Notes: generated by a model not told the origin, from the letters alone. A stretch of DNA of 64,000 bases from Bacillus cereus ATCC 14579 (GCF_000007825.1 NC_004722.1:2520501-2584500), one strand, 5' to 3'. Shown: positions 42,012 through 51,880, counted from the stretch's first letter. Program-made: numbers and translations.

Positions 42012-43300
42012 ATGCGGAATGAGGAAATTATTATAGATTTAGCAGATCCTGTGTTTACAAAAAAATTCGTTCGAGACAAAATGATAAAAACGGATTGAAG
42101 CTTACTGTGTACGTAAGAGAAAAAGGGCAGAATGTGGATTTAACAGGATATGTGGTTAAATATGAAGCGACAAATCATATAGGAGTATTCATTCGAGATG
42201 ATGCTCAAATAGTTGATGCAAAAAATGGTGTATTTTCCTATATGTTTACATCTCAAGCTGTTTCTACATCGGATGATTGGACAGCTTATTTTGTAATGGA
42301 AAAAAGTACAGAACGAATGAGTACACCAGATATTCGTATTACATTAAGACGAGATGTAAAAGAAGGTAATATTAAAATCGAAAACTACATTTCTGAGTTT
42401 GATAAGGCTCTCGAAATGGTTAAAGGGTATCAAAAGCAAATTGATGAAGCAAATAAACGGATAAATGAATTAACAGCAGCTGTTACAGGACAAAAATATC
42501 AATTGTGGAAAGTAACAGGTGATGATGGACATGCAATTCCCTTAGATGCCAAAACTGATCTGAATAGCGTAATAAAAACAGGAGCGTATAGAGGGAATAA
42601 CTTAGTGAATGCTCCTGCAGGTGCAAATTGGTGGTATATTCAAGTCTATTCCCATAGTGATAGCGCATATTCGTGTATGCAAGTTGCTTATTCCCTTGAT
42701 AATTCTAATCTAAAAGCTTTTTATATACGTAAAAAAGCAAATAACGTTTGGACGAATTGGGAACGACAAGCGATATATTCTGAAATTGTCCCTAATACTG
42801 GTGGAATATTTACGGGATTGATTGAAAGTAAAAGTGATAATGCGTTTGTTTTGGGAAGTCGTTCTTATAAGACAATTATTCATAAAGGAGCGCAAGGAGA
42901 GCTTATTTTTGCTCCGTCAACAGTATCTCAAGGTGATACTTGGGATTGGTCTAAAAAGGTGGAATTTCGGCTTGACGGCACAGTAAAGCAAGCAACTGAC
43001 ACAGGGTGGATTAATCTTGCTACAACTGGGATAGAAAATGTTGCTAACAGAGATATGAAGTATAAAAGAAGTGGTGAAAACATTAGTGTAATTGGTTCAG
43101 TTCGAAATCCTCAAAACGAAACAGTATTTGCTACACTACCAGTTGGATTTAGACCCGTACAGCACATTGCTTTTCCAGCACTGGCATATGGATATACACC
43201 CGCAGTTTGTGAAGTTACAATAAAACCTGATGGCGGGGTTTTCGTGAATGGTGTTCCAAGCGGAAGTACTGTTCATATTGCAATGAGCTTTTTAATTTAG
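42012..43300 (+). pseudogene. Baseplate upper protein with pyocin-knob domain, frameshifted near the start
   Basis: The natural start is ATG 42012 (GGGAGGTGTAG upstream): MRNEEIIIDLADPVFTKKFV, then the frame breaks. The rest (LKLTVYVREKGQNVDLTGYV onward) is in the next frame from about 42080. One A lost from the A-run at 42078-42081 or an extra GA at 42073-42076 would cause this. The N-terminal BppU-like domain is followed by a coiled coil and a pyocin-knob domain (LNSVIKTGAYRGNNLVNAPA, GANWWYIQVYSHSDSAYSCM, WTNWERQA), which is commonly receptor-binding. Likely the host-recognition protein. Confidence 0.8.
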
Positions 43301-43349
43301 ATTGTACACGTTAAGCATGTATAAATAGGCTGAATAAAGGAGTGGGAAA

Positions 43350-43775
43350 ATGGAACGTATTGATGTATTACTAAAAGCGTTTATAGCTACGTTTGGCGGT
43401 TTTTGTGGGTATTTTTGGGGAGGATGGGATGCAACATTGAAAATCTTAGTGACGATGGCAGTTATTGATTATTTAACTGGCATGATTGCAGCAGGATACA
43501 ACGGAGAATTAAAAAGTAAAGTTGGTTTCAAAGGCATCGCCAAAAAGGTGGTGCTTTTTCTTTTGGTCGGTGCAGCCGCTCAATTAGATGCATTGTTAGG
43601 AAGCAATAGCGCTATTCGCGAAGCAACGATTTTCTTCTTTATGGGTAATGAATTGCTTTCACTTTTAGAAAATGCTGGACGAATGGGTATCTCACTCCCG
43701 CAACCATTAACAAATGCAGTTGAAATTTTAGGTGGCAAACAAAAACAAGAAGAGAAAAAAGGAGATGTTCAATAA
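43350..43775 (+). CDS. Holin (phage_holin_4 family)
   Basis: 141 residues with about three membrane segments (LLKAFIATFGGFCGYFWGG, ILVTMAVIDYLTGMIAAGY, AKKVVLFLLVGAAAQLDALL) and a charged C-terminus. It forms the lesion that releases the endolysin. AAAGGAGTGGG precedes the ATG. It overlaps the endolysin gene by one base. Confidence 0.9.
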   Translation: MERIDVLLKAFIATFGGFCGYFWGGWDATLKILVTMAVIDYLTGMIAAGYNGELKSKVGFKGIAKKVVLFLLVGAAAQLDALLGSNSAIREATIFFFMGNELLSLLENAGRMGISLPQPLTNAVEILGGKQKQEEKKGDVQ

Positions 43776-44593
43776 TGGGTTACATTGTAGATATTTCAAA
43801 ATGGAATGGTGACGTTAACTGGCCTGTAGCGAAACAATACATTGATTTTATTATCGCTCGTGTACAAGATGGTTCGAATTATGTAGATCCATTATATAAA
43901 GGGTATGTGCAATCAATGAAACAGCATGGCATTCCTTGTGGTAACTATGCATTCTGTCGTTTCGTTTCTGAAAATGATGCACGTATAGAAGCTCGGGACT
44001 TTTGGAACCGCGGAGACAAGAGCGCAACAGTCTGGGTTGCTGATGTAGAAGTAAAAACAATGGATGATATGAGGGCAGGAACACAAGCTTTTATTGATGA
44101 ATTGCGACGATTAGGTGCTCAGAAAGTTGGTTTATATGTAGGCCATCACATGTATGCTCCGTTCGGAATGGCAAATGTAAAGGCTGACTTTGTATGGATT
44201 CCTCGTTATGGTGGGAAGAAACCTGATTATCCATGCGATATTTGGCAATACACAGAAACAGGAAATGTACCTGGTATTGGAAAGTGTGATTTGAACCAAT
44301 TGATTGGCAGCAAGCCATTATCTTGGTTCACAGAAAAAAAACAACAAGAACAAACTGTTTCTAATAGTGGCTATCAATACGTTAAATCTGGTGGGTTTGG
44401 CGTTTCATTAGTTCCAGAAGTATTAAATGCCATGAATGAGCGGGGAATTAAAGGAAAGGTTATATCTGATCCTTTAACTGGCGTGGCGTACCTGGAAACG
44501 GAAGTATTACCTAATACTGAATTAGATAAAATCACTTGGTGGATGGATAATCGACCAGGTGGAAAATGGTTTTACGAGTATTGCAAGAAATAA
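43775..44593 (+). CDS. Endolysin, GH25 N-acetylmuramidase
   Basis: 272 residues. The GH25 catalytic domain (about 1-190) has YIVDISKWNGDVNW with the first acidic residue and VWVADVEVKTM with the Asp/Glu pair. The C-terminal domain (about 205-272, YQYVKSGGFGVSLVPEVLNA, DKITWWMDNRPGGKWFYEYC) is probably the wall-binding part. AAAGGAGATG lies in the holin 3' end. Confidence 0.93.
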   Translation: MGYIVDISKWNGDVNWPVAKQYIDFIIARVQDGSNYVDPLYKGYVQSMKQHGIPCGNYAFCRFVSENDARIEARDFWNRGDKSATVWVADVEVKTMDDMRAGTQAFIDELRRLGAQKVGLYVGHHMYAPFGMANVKADFVWIPRYGGKKPDYPCDIWQYTETGNVPGIGKCDLNQLIGSKPLSWFTEKKQQEQTVSNSGYQYVKSGGFGVSLVPEVLNAMNERGIKGKVISDPLTGVAYLETEVLPNTELDKITWWMDNRPGGKWFYEYCKK

Positions 44594-44626
44594 AACAAAA
44601 GAATAGTTTGATAAACAAAAATAAGA

Positions 44627-44649
44627 GCCGTCCTATGGGCGGCCTTTTT
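44627..44649 (+). terminator. Late operon terminator
   Basis: GCCGTCC pairs with GGGCGGC around a 3-base loop, followed by CTTTTT, just after the endolysin gene. Confidence 0.8.
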
Positions 44650-44731
44650 CTATTTCTATGTAATTAAAATTTGCTTTTAGATAATGCTTTGAGTATAGGT
44701 CTTACAATAAAACCTATTAAACGAAGTCCCT

Positions 44732-45484
44732 TTAAACTCCATTTTGTACATTTTGTATTTCGTTTAATGTTGAAGACATTATATCTACATAATCTATCAT
44801 AGCACCTATGTTTAACTTAGCTGTTTCAGTATCATTTTCATTTAAAGCTATAAATGCTTGGTCTACCATTTGTTTAATTGCTCTTGCATCGTCTCTTAAT
44901 TGAACTTTGAAGTAATCATACTCCTTAGGAGGTTCTATACTTGCTAGTCTATTAGCTCTCCCACTTACTCTACTTAAGTCTCCCTTTAATCCTGTTTGAG
45001 TTGTTTTCCACGTTCCATCTTTTTCAGCTAAGGATTTAATAGATTGAACTGCCGTCTTTAAGTCATTAGAAGTATCCTTAATATCTTCTTGATACTTCTC
45101 TAAAGGAGAAGATGCACTAGAACCTTTAGTTAACTGCTTACCTCTATACTCTCTTTCCTCAGCTAGTGTTCTACCTTCTCCAATTACAGCTTCTTTTACT
45201 GTTTTATCGTTTGAGACTTCATTTTTATCTGTATCTTCTTTCTTTTCCGTTACCTCTTTTTCTTCCTTGGCTTTCTTTTCGGCAAGCAATTTTTCCTTTT
45301 CATCAAGCAATTCTTCTTTTTCTTTGTATAGCTTATCTGCTTCTTTGTCTATTGACTCGTCTTTCTTCTTTTCCGACTCTGAAACCTTTAAGCTATCAGT
45401 CTTCTTCTCTTCTGTATTGTCCTTAGAACATCCTACTAACATAAGTGGTAATGCTAAAAAACATATTAGTTTCTTTGCTTTCAT
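44732..45484 (-). CDS. Lipoprotein, prophage-encoded
   Basis: 250 residues. The ATG at 45484 has AAAAAGGAG upstream. A lipoprotein signal (KLICFLALPLMLVGC, lipobox LVGC) is followed by a long Lys/Glu-rich linker and coiled coil (KEKEELLDEKEKLLAEKKAK) and a helical C-terminal domain (LEKYQEDIKDTSNDLKTAVQ, IGAMIDYVDIMSSTLNEIQN). It faces against the phage late genes right next to attR, the usual place for lysogenic-conversion genes. Surface anchoring suggests superinfection exclusion or a host-interaction role; not shown. Confidence 0.8.
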   Translation of the reverse strand: MKAKKLICFLALPLMLVGCSKDNTEEKKTDSLKVSESEKKKDESIDKEADKLYKEKEELLDEKEKLLAEKKAKEEKEVTEKKEDTDKNEVSNDKTVKEAVIGEGRTLAEEREYRGKQLTKGSSASSPLEKYQEDIKDTSNDLKTAVQSIKSLAEKDGTWKTTQTGLKGDLSRVSGRANRLASIEPPKEYDYFKVQLRDDARAIKQMVDQAFIALNENDTETAKLNIGAMIDYVDIMSSTLNEIQNVQNGV

Positions 45485-45811
45485 TATGTATACTCCTTTT
45501 TGAAGAACATTGTAATTAATTAACATATGAAACTATAACATAAAATATATAAATAGGATATATGAATTTATCGTCATTACCATTAAATTCTTTTATTCTA
45601 TTAATGAAAAATATGATATACATACTTGGAAATGAAATAATAGAAGAAAGAAGATTTATATTGCCATTACCCTGTTGGCGTCAATCCGTACCGTCTATTT
45701 TTTCTGAAATATGGTAGGTAGACGGACCTACACATTAGTACACAATTGGAAATATAATCAGTAAAGTGAAAAGGAATGTATGAGTTATTTAAATAAAAAA
45801 GTGCTAACAAG

Positions 45812-45820
45812 TTTGCAAAC
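45812..45820. repeat. Possible integrase arm site near attR
   Basis: TTTGCAAAC, as at 9534-9542, here inside a larger imperfect inverted repeat (GTGCTAACAAGTT/AACTTGCTAACAC, about 45801-45833). The gap 45485-45935 otherwise has no gene I can support. Confidence 0.3.
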
Positions 45821-45935
45821 GAACTTGCTAACACCTATACAGAATAGATATAAATTATCGCCGATATGTCGTCTTTGAAATAGCTTTAATCAGTTACATC
45901 ATACTTATACGAAATGCTCATAAAAACAGTCTTAA

Positions 45936-45949
45936 TATCAAGAATATAA
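45936..45949 (+). repeat. attR core
   Basis: TATCAAGAATATAA, identical to attL and in the same codon phase of the interrupted host gene. Confidence 0.85.
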
Positions 45950-47678
45950 TCATCCAGATATTCCTTTACTTTTAAGACGAAAACGAGGCATGATATTGAT
46001 TTCTACCTCAGAGTTTGCGTCAAATAATAAAAAAATACGGTTTGTAAAACTAAAAATACAACAAGCTACAACCGGCATGAAATGGATTAAGATATTTAGA
46101 AATTTAAAAGATGATTTTCAAATAGGGGGAGAGGTGGATTTAGACCATATTCTCCAATATCCGAAAGATTATATTGTAGGAGAAAATAAAAGGGTGTTAT
46201 TTCCATACAATGAGAGAATTTATAAAGTTCAAGGTACTAAAATAGAACCGGGTATAACAGTAAAGGAAAGAGAGTATTTATTTAAAGAATTTCAGCGTAA
46301 ATTCTCTTATTTCACAATACTTCCAGAATGTAAAAAGGTAGCAACAAATAACAAAAATGAATTATTTCCTTTATTTGCACCAAAAGGATTAGAGACATTA
46401 ACATTAGAAGTTTGGTCTGAAAATATAGCGCTGGAAATAGAACAAGCATTACTTGATAGCGAAATTGTTTTGACTAAAGTTGGTGAAAATTCGTATGTAT
46501 TGAATACAGATTTTCCAGTGTTATTAAAGATTGTGAGATACAATATTGAAAAGGTGTTACAAAATCCATATAAAATGCAATATTGCCAAAAATATAAAAC
46601 AAATCTTGTAGATGATGTTAAGAAAGCTGTCTATACTACCGCGGGTAAGCGCAGTGATGCGACATTAGCATTAATCGCGATGAAGAATTGTGATGGACGC
46701 GAAAAAATTGATCCAAAACAAATCATTAGAGAGGGATTTGCACGAACAAACCGTATTTCAACATTTATTAATTTATTTATAGGACAAAATGTATCTCGTA
46801 AAACAATTGTAAATAGTATTTTTAGTCTATTAGAACAAAAAGGATTTTTGAGGCGTAGTTGGAATAAGATAAATTTACCTTGTACATATGTTAGTTTATC
46901 AATTGAACGAATATCGAAATTCGATTTCTTACCTATTTTTTCAAAAATAAAAGGAAAAGAAATTTTATATAAATTATATGGGAGTACAGAGTGGCAAACG
47001 ATTGATTACGTATTATTAAATATAAATAAACATAATGCATTTTTACCACAACCATCAAAGAGAAATGATATGGGGGCTCTTTTTAAACAATATGTTTTCG
47101 AAACATTAATGGAAATTGTACAATATGCAAAAGACCAAAATGAACAAGTTTACTTCATTGTAGATGCAAATTTGAGAAAATATTGGATAAAAGAGTTACA
47201 AAATAAAGAAATTAATATAGATATTTTACCTGATATTGTTCCAGAGGTGTTAAAGGTTCCAAATTTAAATATTATTAGAATAAATACAGGTTTTGATGTA
47301 CCAAGTTACGGTGTAATAGAATCTGATGATGCTCTAGATAGCATTGGCTTATATGCAGATCAAAAAGGGATGTATTATAGCACTGGTGAATATTCACTTA
47401 ATTGTAGTGGGATTTTTCAACGATATATACTTGAAATTTTACCATTGGGTGTAAAACCTGTAGAAAGGGATTATATCGCTAAAATGATACATTACATGTG
47501 CTGTAATTCTAGTATGCTTTCGAAAAAGAATGTACACATGACATATTCCGTACATATGGAAAAGGTAATGAAGACTTATATTACTGACATAGATGCAAGA
47601 GAGTTTAAAGAATTTGATGATGAATTGGATGTAGATGTAGTAAAGGTAGAAAAGAAAGATTCAATTACTCTACTTTAA
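45936..47678 (+). pseudogene. pPIWI_RE-like protein, 3' half, cut off from its start by the prophage
   Basis: From the att core the host frame runs YQEYNHPDIPLLLRRKRGMI and onward to 47678 (580 codons); the first ATG inside is 45990, without a good ribosome site. Features that fit the MID and PIWI-like part of pPIWI_RE proteins are GKRSDATLALIAMKNCDG, RNDMGALFKQYVFETLMEIV with paired Arg/Glu, VYFIVDANLRKYWIKELQ and LKVPNLNIIRINTGFDVPSY. With the 215 codons at 8808-9452 it makes a 795-residue protein. Classical RNase H catalytic residues are not obvious, in line with this family. The family call is by pattern, not by search. Confidence 0.75.
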
Positions 47679-47884
47679 ATACTAGTAAACAAATCCTGCT
47701 CGTTATATCGATTAGGATTTGTCATTTTTTTATGTAAATAAGGATATCCTTTGTCAAGTATCTTTTCGTTTACATATTTACTTTATGTGCAGACAGGATT
47801 AATATGTTTTTTAGAAATACAAAAACTATATCATATGGAAAAAGATTTTTATTAATTGAAAAAAATTGAAAGGAATGGGGAATT

Positions 47885-48649
47885 GTGAAGAAATTAGATG
47901 TGCTCTTAATGCTATTGAGCGGCCTCTTTCCAATTGCAGGACTTACAAAGCAAATCCCTCTAGAACAATCTATATATATTGGAGGGCTTTTATTTTTTAC
48001 TAGTTTCGGTAGTTATTTTGCTAAAAAGATGTATTCACGTATATGCAGTTGGATAGCGTATGCGCCATTTATAACACTACTGTTAGTTATTTGGCATCAA
48101 GATATTTCAACAAGTTCAATCATAGCAAATGCGAAAATTGCTGCATGTGTCGCGTTAATTCCATGTTTATTCCGTTTTCGTACATATGGACTTACTTTGG
48201 GCTTATTCTCATTATGGGCCGCTTTACTATGGGATATAAAAGAAGTACAGTCGTTAGTCATACTTGAACGCATAACGAGTTTAATGACAAGCCATTATGT
48301 ATATATATTACTATTAATTGGAGGACTTGTATTAGGAGGATTACTTGCGATGTTCATTCACCGCAAAGAGAAAGATAATCAAGAAAATATAAATCTACTT
48401 GGACCAAAAAAGAAACGCAAAAGATTATCAATTAAGATTCGACTTCCAAGATTGCCGAAATTAAAGATGAAACTATTTAAGTTTGGTGGGAAAGAATCTA
48501 AAAGTAAAATGCCAGAAAAGATCCATGAGTATAAGTACGAAGAACCAGTTGCAACATATGAAATGACAGAGCAAATAGATCCATACAAAGAAAATGCAGT
48601 TCAAGGTCAAACAAGGATGGAACGCCGAAGAAATAGGTATAATGCATAA
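47885..48649 (+). CDS. Membrane protein with a basic cytoplasmic tail, unknown
   Basis: 254 residues from GTG 47885 (GGAATGGGGAA upstream). Five or so hydrophobic helices fill residues 5-160, then a Lys/Arg-rich tail (GPKKKRKRLSIKIRLPRLPK) and an acidic Tyr-rich end. No family recognised. It has its own terminator. Confidence 0.7.
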   Translation: MKKLDVLLMLLSGLFPIAGLTKQIPLEQSIYIGGLLFFTSFGSYFAKKMYSRICSWIAYAPFITLLLVIWHQDISTSSIIANAKIAACVALIPCLFRFRTYGLTLGLFSLWAALLWDIKEVQSLVILERITSLMTSHYVYILLLIGGLVLGGLLAMFIHRKEKDNQENINLLGPKKKRKRLSIKIRLPRLPKLKMKLFKFGGKESKSKMPEKIHEYKYEEPVATYEMTEQIDPYKENAVQGQTRMERRRNRYNA

Positions 48650-48664
48650 TGAGGTTTAATAACC

Positions 48665-48709
48665 CCGTAATGACTTATCTTAATATTGATAAATCATTAC
48701 GGTTTTTTT
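48665..48709 (+). terminator. Terminator after the 47885 gene
   Basis: CCGTAATGACTTATC pairs with GATAAATCATTACGG (one mismatch), followed by T7. Confidence 0.8.
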
Positions 48710-48791
48710 ATGTAATGAAATGAAGGTTGCTAATGTGGGGGAACAGCATATTTTATAGGTGGGAACCAAAATGAAATAAGGGGAGGATAAA

Positions 48792-49208
48792 ATGCTTATC
48801 ATTACATATATATCTGCTTGTATATTATTCTTAGTTAGTTTTTCACATGTATATTGGGCTTTCGGAGGTAATTGGGGGACAAATAGTGTTATTCCAACTA
48901 AAGCAGGGGAAAAGGCGTTTACACCTCGTGCCGGAATGACATTGGTCATTGCATTATTATTAAGTATGGCAGCAATAATTTTGTTGCAACAAGCAAATAT
49001 TGTTCATTTTGCAGTTCCTAATGTTATTATTCAAGTCGGTTCCTGGATTTGTATGATCGTCTTTTCTATTAGAGTAATTGGTGAATTTAACTATTTTGGT
49101 ATCTTTAAACGACAAAAAGATACGCACTTTGCAAGAATGGATACCGGTTTATATATTCCACTTTGTGCATTTTTATCTTTATCTTTCTTATTAGCAATAA
49201 TTTTGTGA
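48792..49208 (+). CDS. DUF3995 membrane protein
   Basis: 138 residues with four membrane helices. The motif FSHVYWAFGGNWGTNSVIPT is characteristic of DUF3995 small membrane proteins. AAGGGGAGGAT precedes the ATG. Function unknown. Confidence 0.8.
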   Translation: MLIITYISACILFLVSFSHVYWAFGGNWGTNSVIPTKAGEKAFTPRAGMTLVIALLLSMAAIILLQQANIVHFAVPNVIIQVGSWICMIVFSIRVIGEFNYFGIFKRQKDTHFARMDTGLYIPLCAFLSLSFLLAIIL

Positions 49209-49328
49209 GTGAATAATAGTAGTTTCCGTTCTCAAAATATATATAAACGTGAGAAATCTAAGAGTAAATAAAAAGGATGTAAGCGCCTTCTTGTCGAAAT
49301 GTAAATTATTATGAAAGGCGGTGACACT

Positions 49329-49532
49329 ATGAAGTATGTAAAAGTTAGTATGAATGGTGGAAGTGAACATAAATTCTCAATGACTTTAGATCGGTTTGAA
49401 GAACTTATTACTACAGAGAATGGGATATTAGAAAATAAATTAGTATGTATTGAAAATGTAATGATTAATCCTACTAATATATCTTCTGTAGTTGAAAAAA
49501 TTGGTGTACCGGCTAAGTTTATGGAAGCTTAA
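49329..49532 (+). CDS. Small protein, unknown
   Basis: 67 residues (MKYVKVSMNGGSEHKFSMTL onward), a small beta-rich soluble protein. The ATG at 49329 follows AGGCGGTGA; an ATG at 49311 would put the site inside. Followed by a terminator. Confidence 0.65.
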   Translation: MKYVKVSMNGGSEHKFSMTLDRFEELITTENGILENKLVCIENVMINPTNISSVVEKIGVPAKFMEA

Positions 49533-49543
49533 AATCTTTAGAT

Positions 49544-49570
49544 AAAAAACATCCATTGAGGATGTTTTTT
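49544..49570 (+). terminator. Terminator after the 49329 gene
   Basis: Perfect 11-bp stem AAAAAACATCC/GGATGTTTTTT with a 5-base loop. Confidence 0.8.
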
Positions 49571-49755
49571 AATTTATAAATATGAAATTGTGCAGTGAAA
49601 TTTTGAGTAGATTTTTTAGCAATGACTGTGCATATATTAAGTACCTGAACATGGTGCTTAATACATGCACGAAATAATAAGTACAAGCATATATTATGTA
49701 GTAGGACAAGATCTTCGTGTCCTACTTAATACTCAGAAAAAACCTCTAATCACAT

Positions 49756-49789
49756 AAGAGCAGCTAATTGCAGGGTGCTCTTATTTTTT
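49756..49789 (+). terminator. Orphan terminator-like hairpin
   Basis: AAGAGCA pairs with TGCTCTT, followed by ATTTTTT. No gene is visible just upstream; the stretch 49571-49860 is otherwise empty. Confidence 0.5.
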
Positions 49790-49860
49790 ATGAAAATCTA
49801 CTATGAGCCTTATTTTATAGTAGGATGCAATAATAAAGGGCTATTTTGAAATAGTGTTTT

Positions 49861-50073
49861 TTAGCCTTTAATTTTAAATTTATCTTTAACGTTAATAAAT
49901 ATTAAAAATAATATGATAGCAGAAATTAAGTTAGATAAGTAGAAATTTTGATGAAACAGTAGTTCAAAGATGACATCGAAAGTAACGAATAAGGCAATAG
50001 CAGGTAGTATGCAAATAAATATAAATCTCCAATTTTTTAAGTAATGTTTATAATTTGTAAGTACTTTATCCAT
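49861..50073 (-). CDS. Small two-helix membrane protein
   Basis: 70 residues; ATG at 50073 with AGGAGCTAT upstream. Two hydrophobic helices (WRFIFICILPAIALFVTFDV, LYLSNLISAIILFLIFINV-like) and a basic C-terminus. Unknown function. Confidence 0.6.
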   Translation of the reverse strand: MDKVLTNYKHYLKNWRFIFICILPAIALFVTFDVIFELLFHQNFYLSNLISAIILFLIFINVKDKFKIKG

Positions 50074-50264
50074 AAATATAGCTCCTATATTTTTGTTTTT
50101 ATATAATTATACATTTAGATACAAGGATTTTCAAAGTAAAAATATTTAGCAATTCAAAAATATAAGGAGAGCTTTTGTTGAAAATCCAGATTGCTGTAGT
50201 AATCTGGATTTGACTTTAAAGAACTATACTAAAATGATACACTATAATCTACGTTATTTTTGAA

Positions 50265-51287
50265 ATGAATAGAGGGATTTGTGTGATAGATAAAATTAAA
50301 AATGCTGTAGAGGATATGTACGAAGATGAGGCTAAAGATTTACTTCAAAGTATTCTCATACAGTTAAACTTATTAGAAGAAAACTATAGTGAAGATACAA
50401 TTAAAAATTTGATGGATATTCCGAAACAATTAACAAGTAATCCTACTTATAAAAGGAATGTAAAAGAAAGTACGCACGTACATATTGCTTTTGATGATTC
50501 AACGGCTGGTTGCTTAAAATATATGTTAAGTCAAGAAGAATTATTTGAAGAGAGTGTTGTTGCTTTTTCGGAATTTTTTTCAATTGGACCGATATATAGG
50601 TTGCATACGAATGAGGGGCAACTAGCAAGACAGGAGTGGTTAATAAATAACTTAACTGCTTATGATAGTTATTTTGAAGAAGAATATTTATCAAGATTTA
50701 TAGCAACTATAGAAGAACTACATACTATTCCTGTTGAAACACCTATTACAATTTGGAAGGCTGATAATGCACATGAACATGTAGGCCTAAGTTTTGTAAT
50801 AGCACAATTAAAGGATAAGAAAAACATTCGAGTTATTAATACGTCTGAAGCAAGTAGAGAAATATTAAAACAAGAGTATGATATTCGTGGAACGGGAGAA
50901 TTACCACCTGAAAGTTTAGCTCTATTCCAAAAAAGTTTTATAAAGTTACCTTATTTAACTGAAGAGAAGCGAATGAAGTTTGAACATGAGTGGGATAGAT
51001 TATCGGAAAGCATAGAATGTTTAAGAGTGTGGAAAGAAAATGAAGTGCATTTTGTACAAGAAGATTATTTTGATCAATTTATAATTGAATGCGCGAAAAG
51101 TGTGGGTGCTGATCGAGAGTTCCTCAAAGCTCCTAGAGTAATTGGTGAAGCACTTGGTCTTGTTGAACAATTGGTTGGAGATACATTCTTAGAATATCGC
51201 TTGAAACAATTAATTAAACAAGAAGTATTTGAATTTGAAGGTTCGTTAGATGAAATGCGTTTTTATAGTGTGAAGTTAAGGAAATAA
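50265..51287 (+). CDS. DUF1835 domain-containing protein
   Basis: 340 residues. The DUF1835 domain begins at HVHIAFDDSTAGCLKYML and includes EFFSIGPIYRLHTNEGQLAR and ITIWKADNAHEHVGLSF; a DUF3658-like C-terminal part follows. An N-terminal helical extension (about 60 residues) precedes it. Cytoplasmic, function not established. The start ATG at 50265 has a weak site; GTG 50281 is an alternative. Followed by a terminator. Confidence 0.8.
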   Translation: MNRGICVIDKIKNAVEDMYEDEAKDLLQSILIQLNLLEENYSEDTIKNLMDIPKQLTSNPTYKRNVKESTHVHIAFDDSTAGCLKYMLSQEELFEESVVAFSEFFSIGPIYRLHTNEGQLARQEWLINNLTAYDSYFEEEYLSRFIATIEELHTIPVETPITIWKADNAHEHVGLSFVIAQLKDKKNIRVINTSEASREILKQEYDIRGTGELPPESLALFQKSFIKLPYLTEEKRMKFEHEWDRLSESIECLRVWKENEVHFVQEDYFDQFIIECAKSVGADREFLKAPRVIGEALGLVEQLVGDTFLEYRLKQLIKQEVFEFEGSLDEMRFYSVKLRK

Positions 51288-51310
51288 TAAACACATTCTA
51301 TTTTTGAAAG

Positions 51311-51338
51311 GCTCGTATTTTTAATAATACGAGCTTTT
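51311..51338 (+). terminator. Terminator after the DUF1835 gene
   Basis: GCTCGTATT pairs with AATACGAGC, followed by TTTTT. Confidence 0.8.
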
Positions 51339-51432
51339 TAAGTTGAATTTGGGCTATACATAAGCTTCCTAGAGAGGGCATATCACATATGAATGATAAA
51401 GGTAATGAATGAAAAGAAGGTGATTTGTTAAT

Positions 51433-51837
51433 ATGTATAACCAACAAAATTATCCATATGATCAAGCGATGTATTATAATCCACAAAACTACGGGTATGA
51501 ACCTACAAATGAAGTGAGAGATATTGAACAAGAAGATTACAGACCAGATGATGCGGAGGATGCTCCAACGTCACCACCACCGTCACAAGCGCCATCGTTA
51601 CCGTCTACATTTGCTTCTCCAGCACAACCAGGCAATATGAAATCATGGATGTGTAACTGTTTAGGAAGATGGGGCTATTTACGTTTACATCGTCCTGGAC
51701 CTTTTGGAAGGGATTTATGGTTCTTTCCGACTGAAGTGAGAAGAAACGGAGTATCAGGTTACACTTGGCAAGGTGGTCGTCGTCGTAAAGTAAGTTATCG
51801 CTATCAACAAATTAGTAATTTTATGTGCTTCGCATAA
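51433..51837 (+). CDS. Tyr/Pro-rich protein, possible spore-surface protein
   Basis: 134 residues. The N-terminal half is Tyr/Asn/Gln-rich then acidic and Pro/Ser-rich (YNQQNYPYDQAMYYNPQNYG, APTSPPPSQAPSLPS). The C-terminal half is basic with a compact look (WMCNCLGRWGYLRLHRPGPF, SGYTWQGGRRRKVSYRYQQI). The composition is like small spore-coat proteins, but I do not recognise the family. Good AGAAGGTGATTT site. Confidence 0.6.
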   Translation: MYNQQNYPYDQAMYYNPQNYGYEPTNEVRDIEQEDYRPDDAEDAPTSPPPSQAPSLPSTFASPAQPGNMKSWMCNCLGRWGYLRLHRPGPFGRDLWFFPTEVRRNGVSGYTWQGGRRRKVSYRYQQISNFMCFA

Positions 51838-51843
51838 AGAGAG

Positions 51844-51880
51844 GTGGGAAAGTGAAACGATTTTACTTTCTCACTTTTTT
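51844..51880 (+). terminator. Terminator after the 51433 gene
   Basis: GTGGGAAAGT pairs with ACTTTCTCAC (one mismatch), followed by T6. Confidence 0.75.

Larger units (their letters stand above)
9453..45949 (+). mobile_element. Complete siphovirus-type prophage, about 36.5 kb
   Basis: Bounded by the direct 14-bp core TATCAAGAATATAA. It contains, left to right, integrase, arbitrium-type lysis-lysogeny genes, repressor/Cro switch, replication, accessory genes, ArpU regulator, packaging (HNH, TerS P27-type, TerL), HK97-type head, long non-contractile tail, holin, GH25 endolysin and a lipoprotein. No major module is missing, so it may be inducible. Two tail genes carry single indels that would cripple virions if real. 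Confidence 0.92.
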
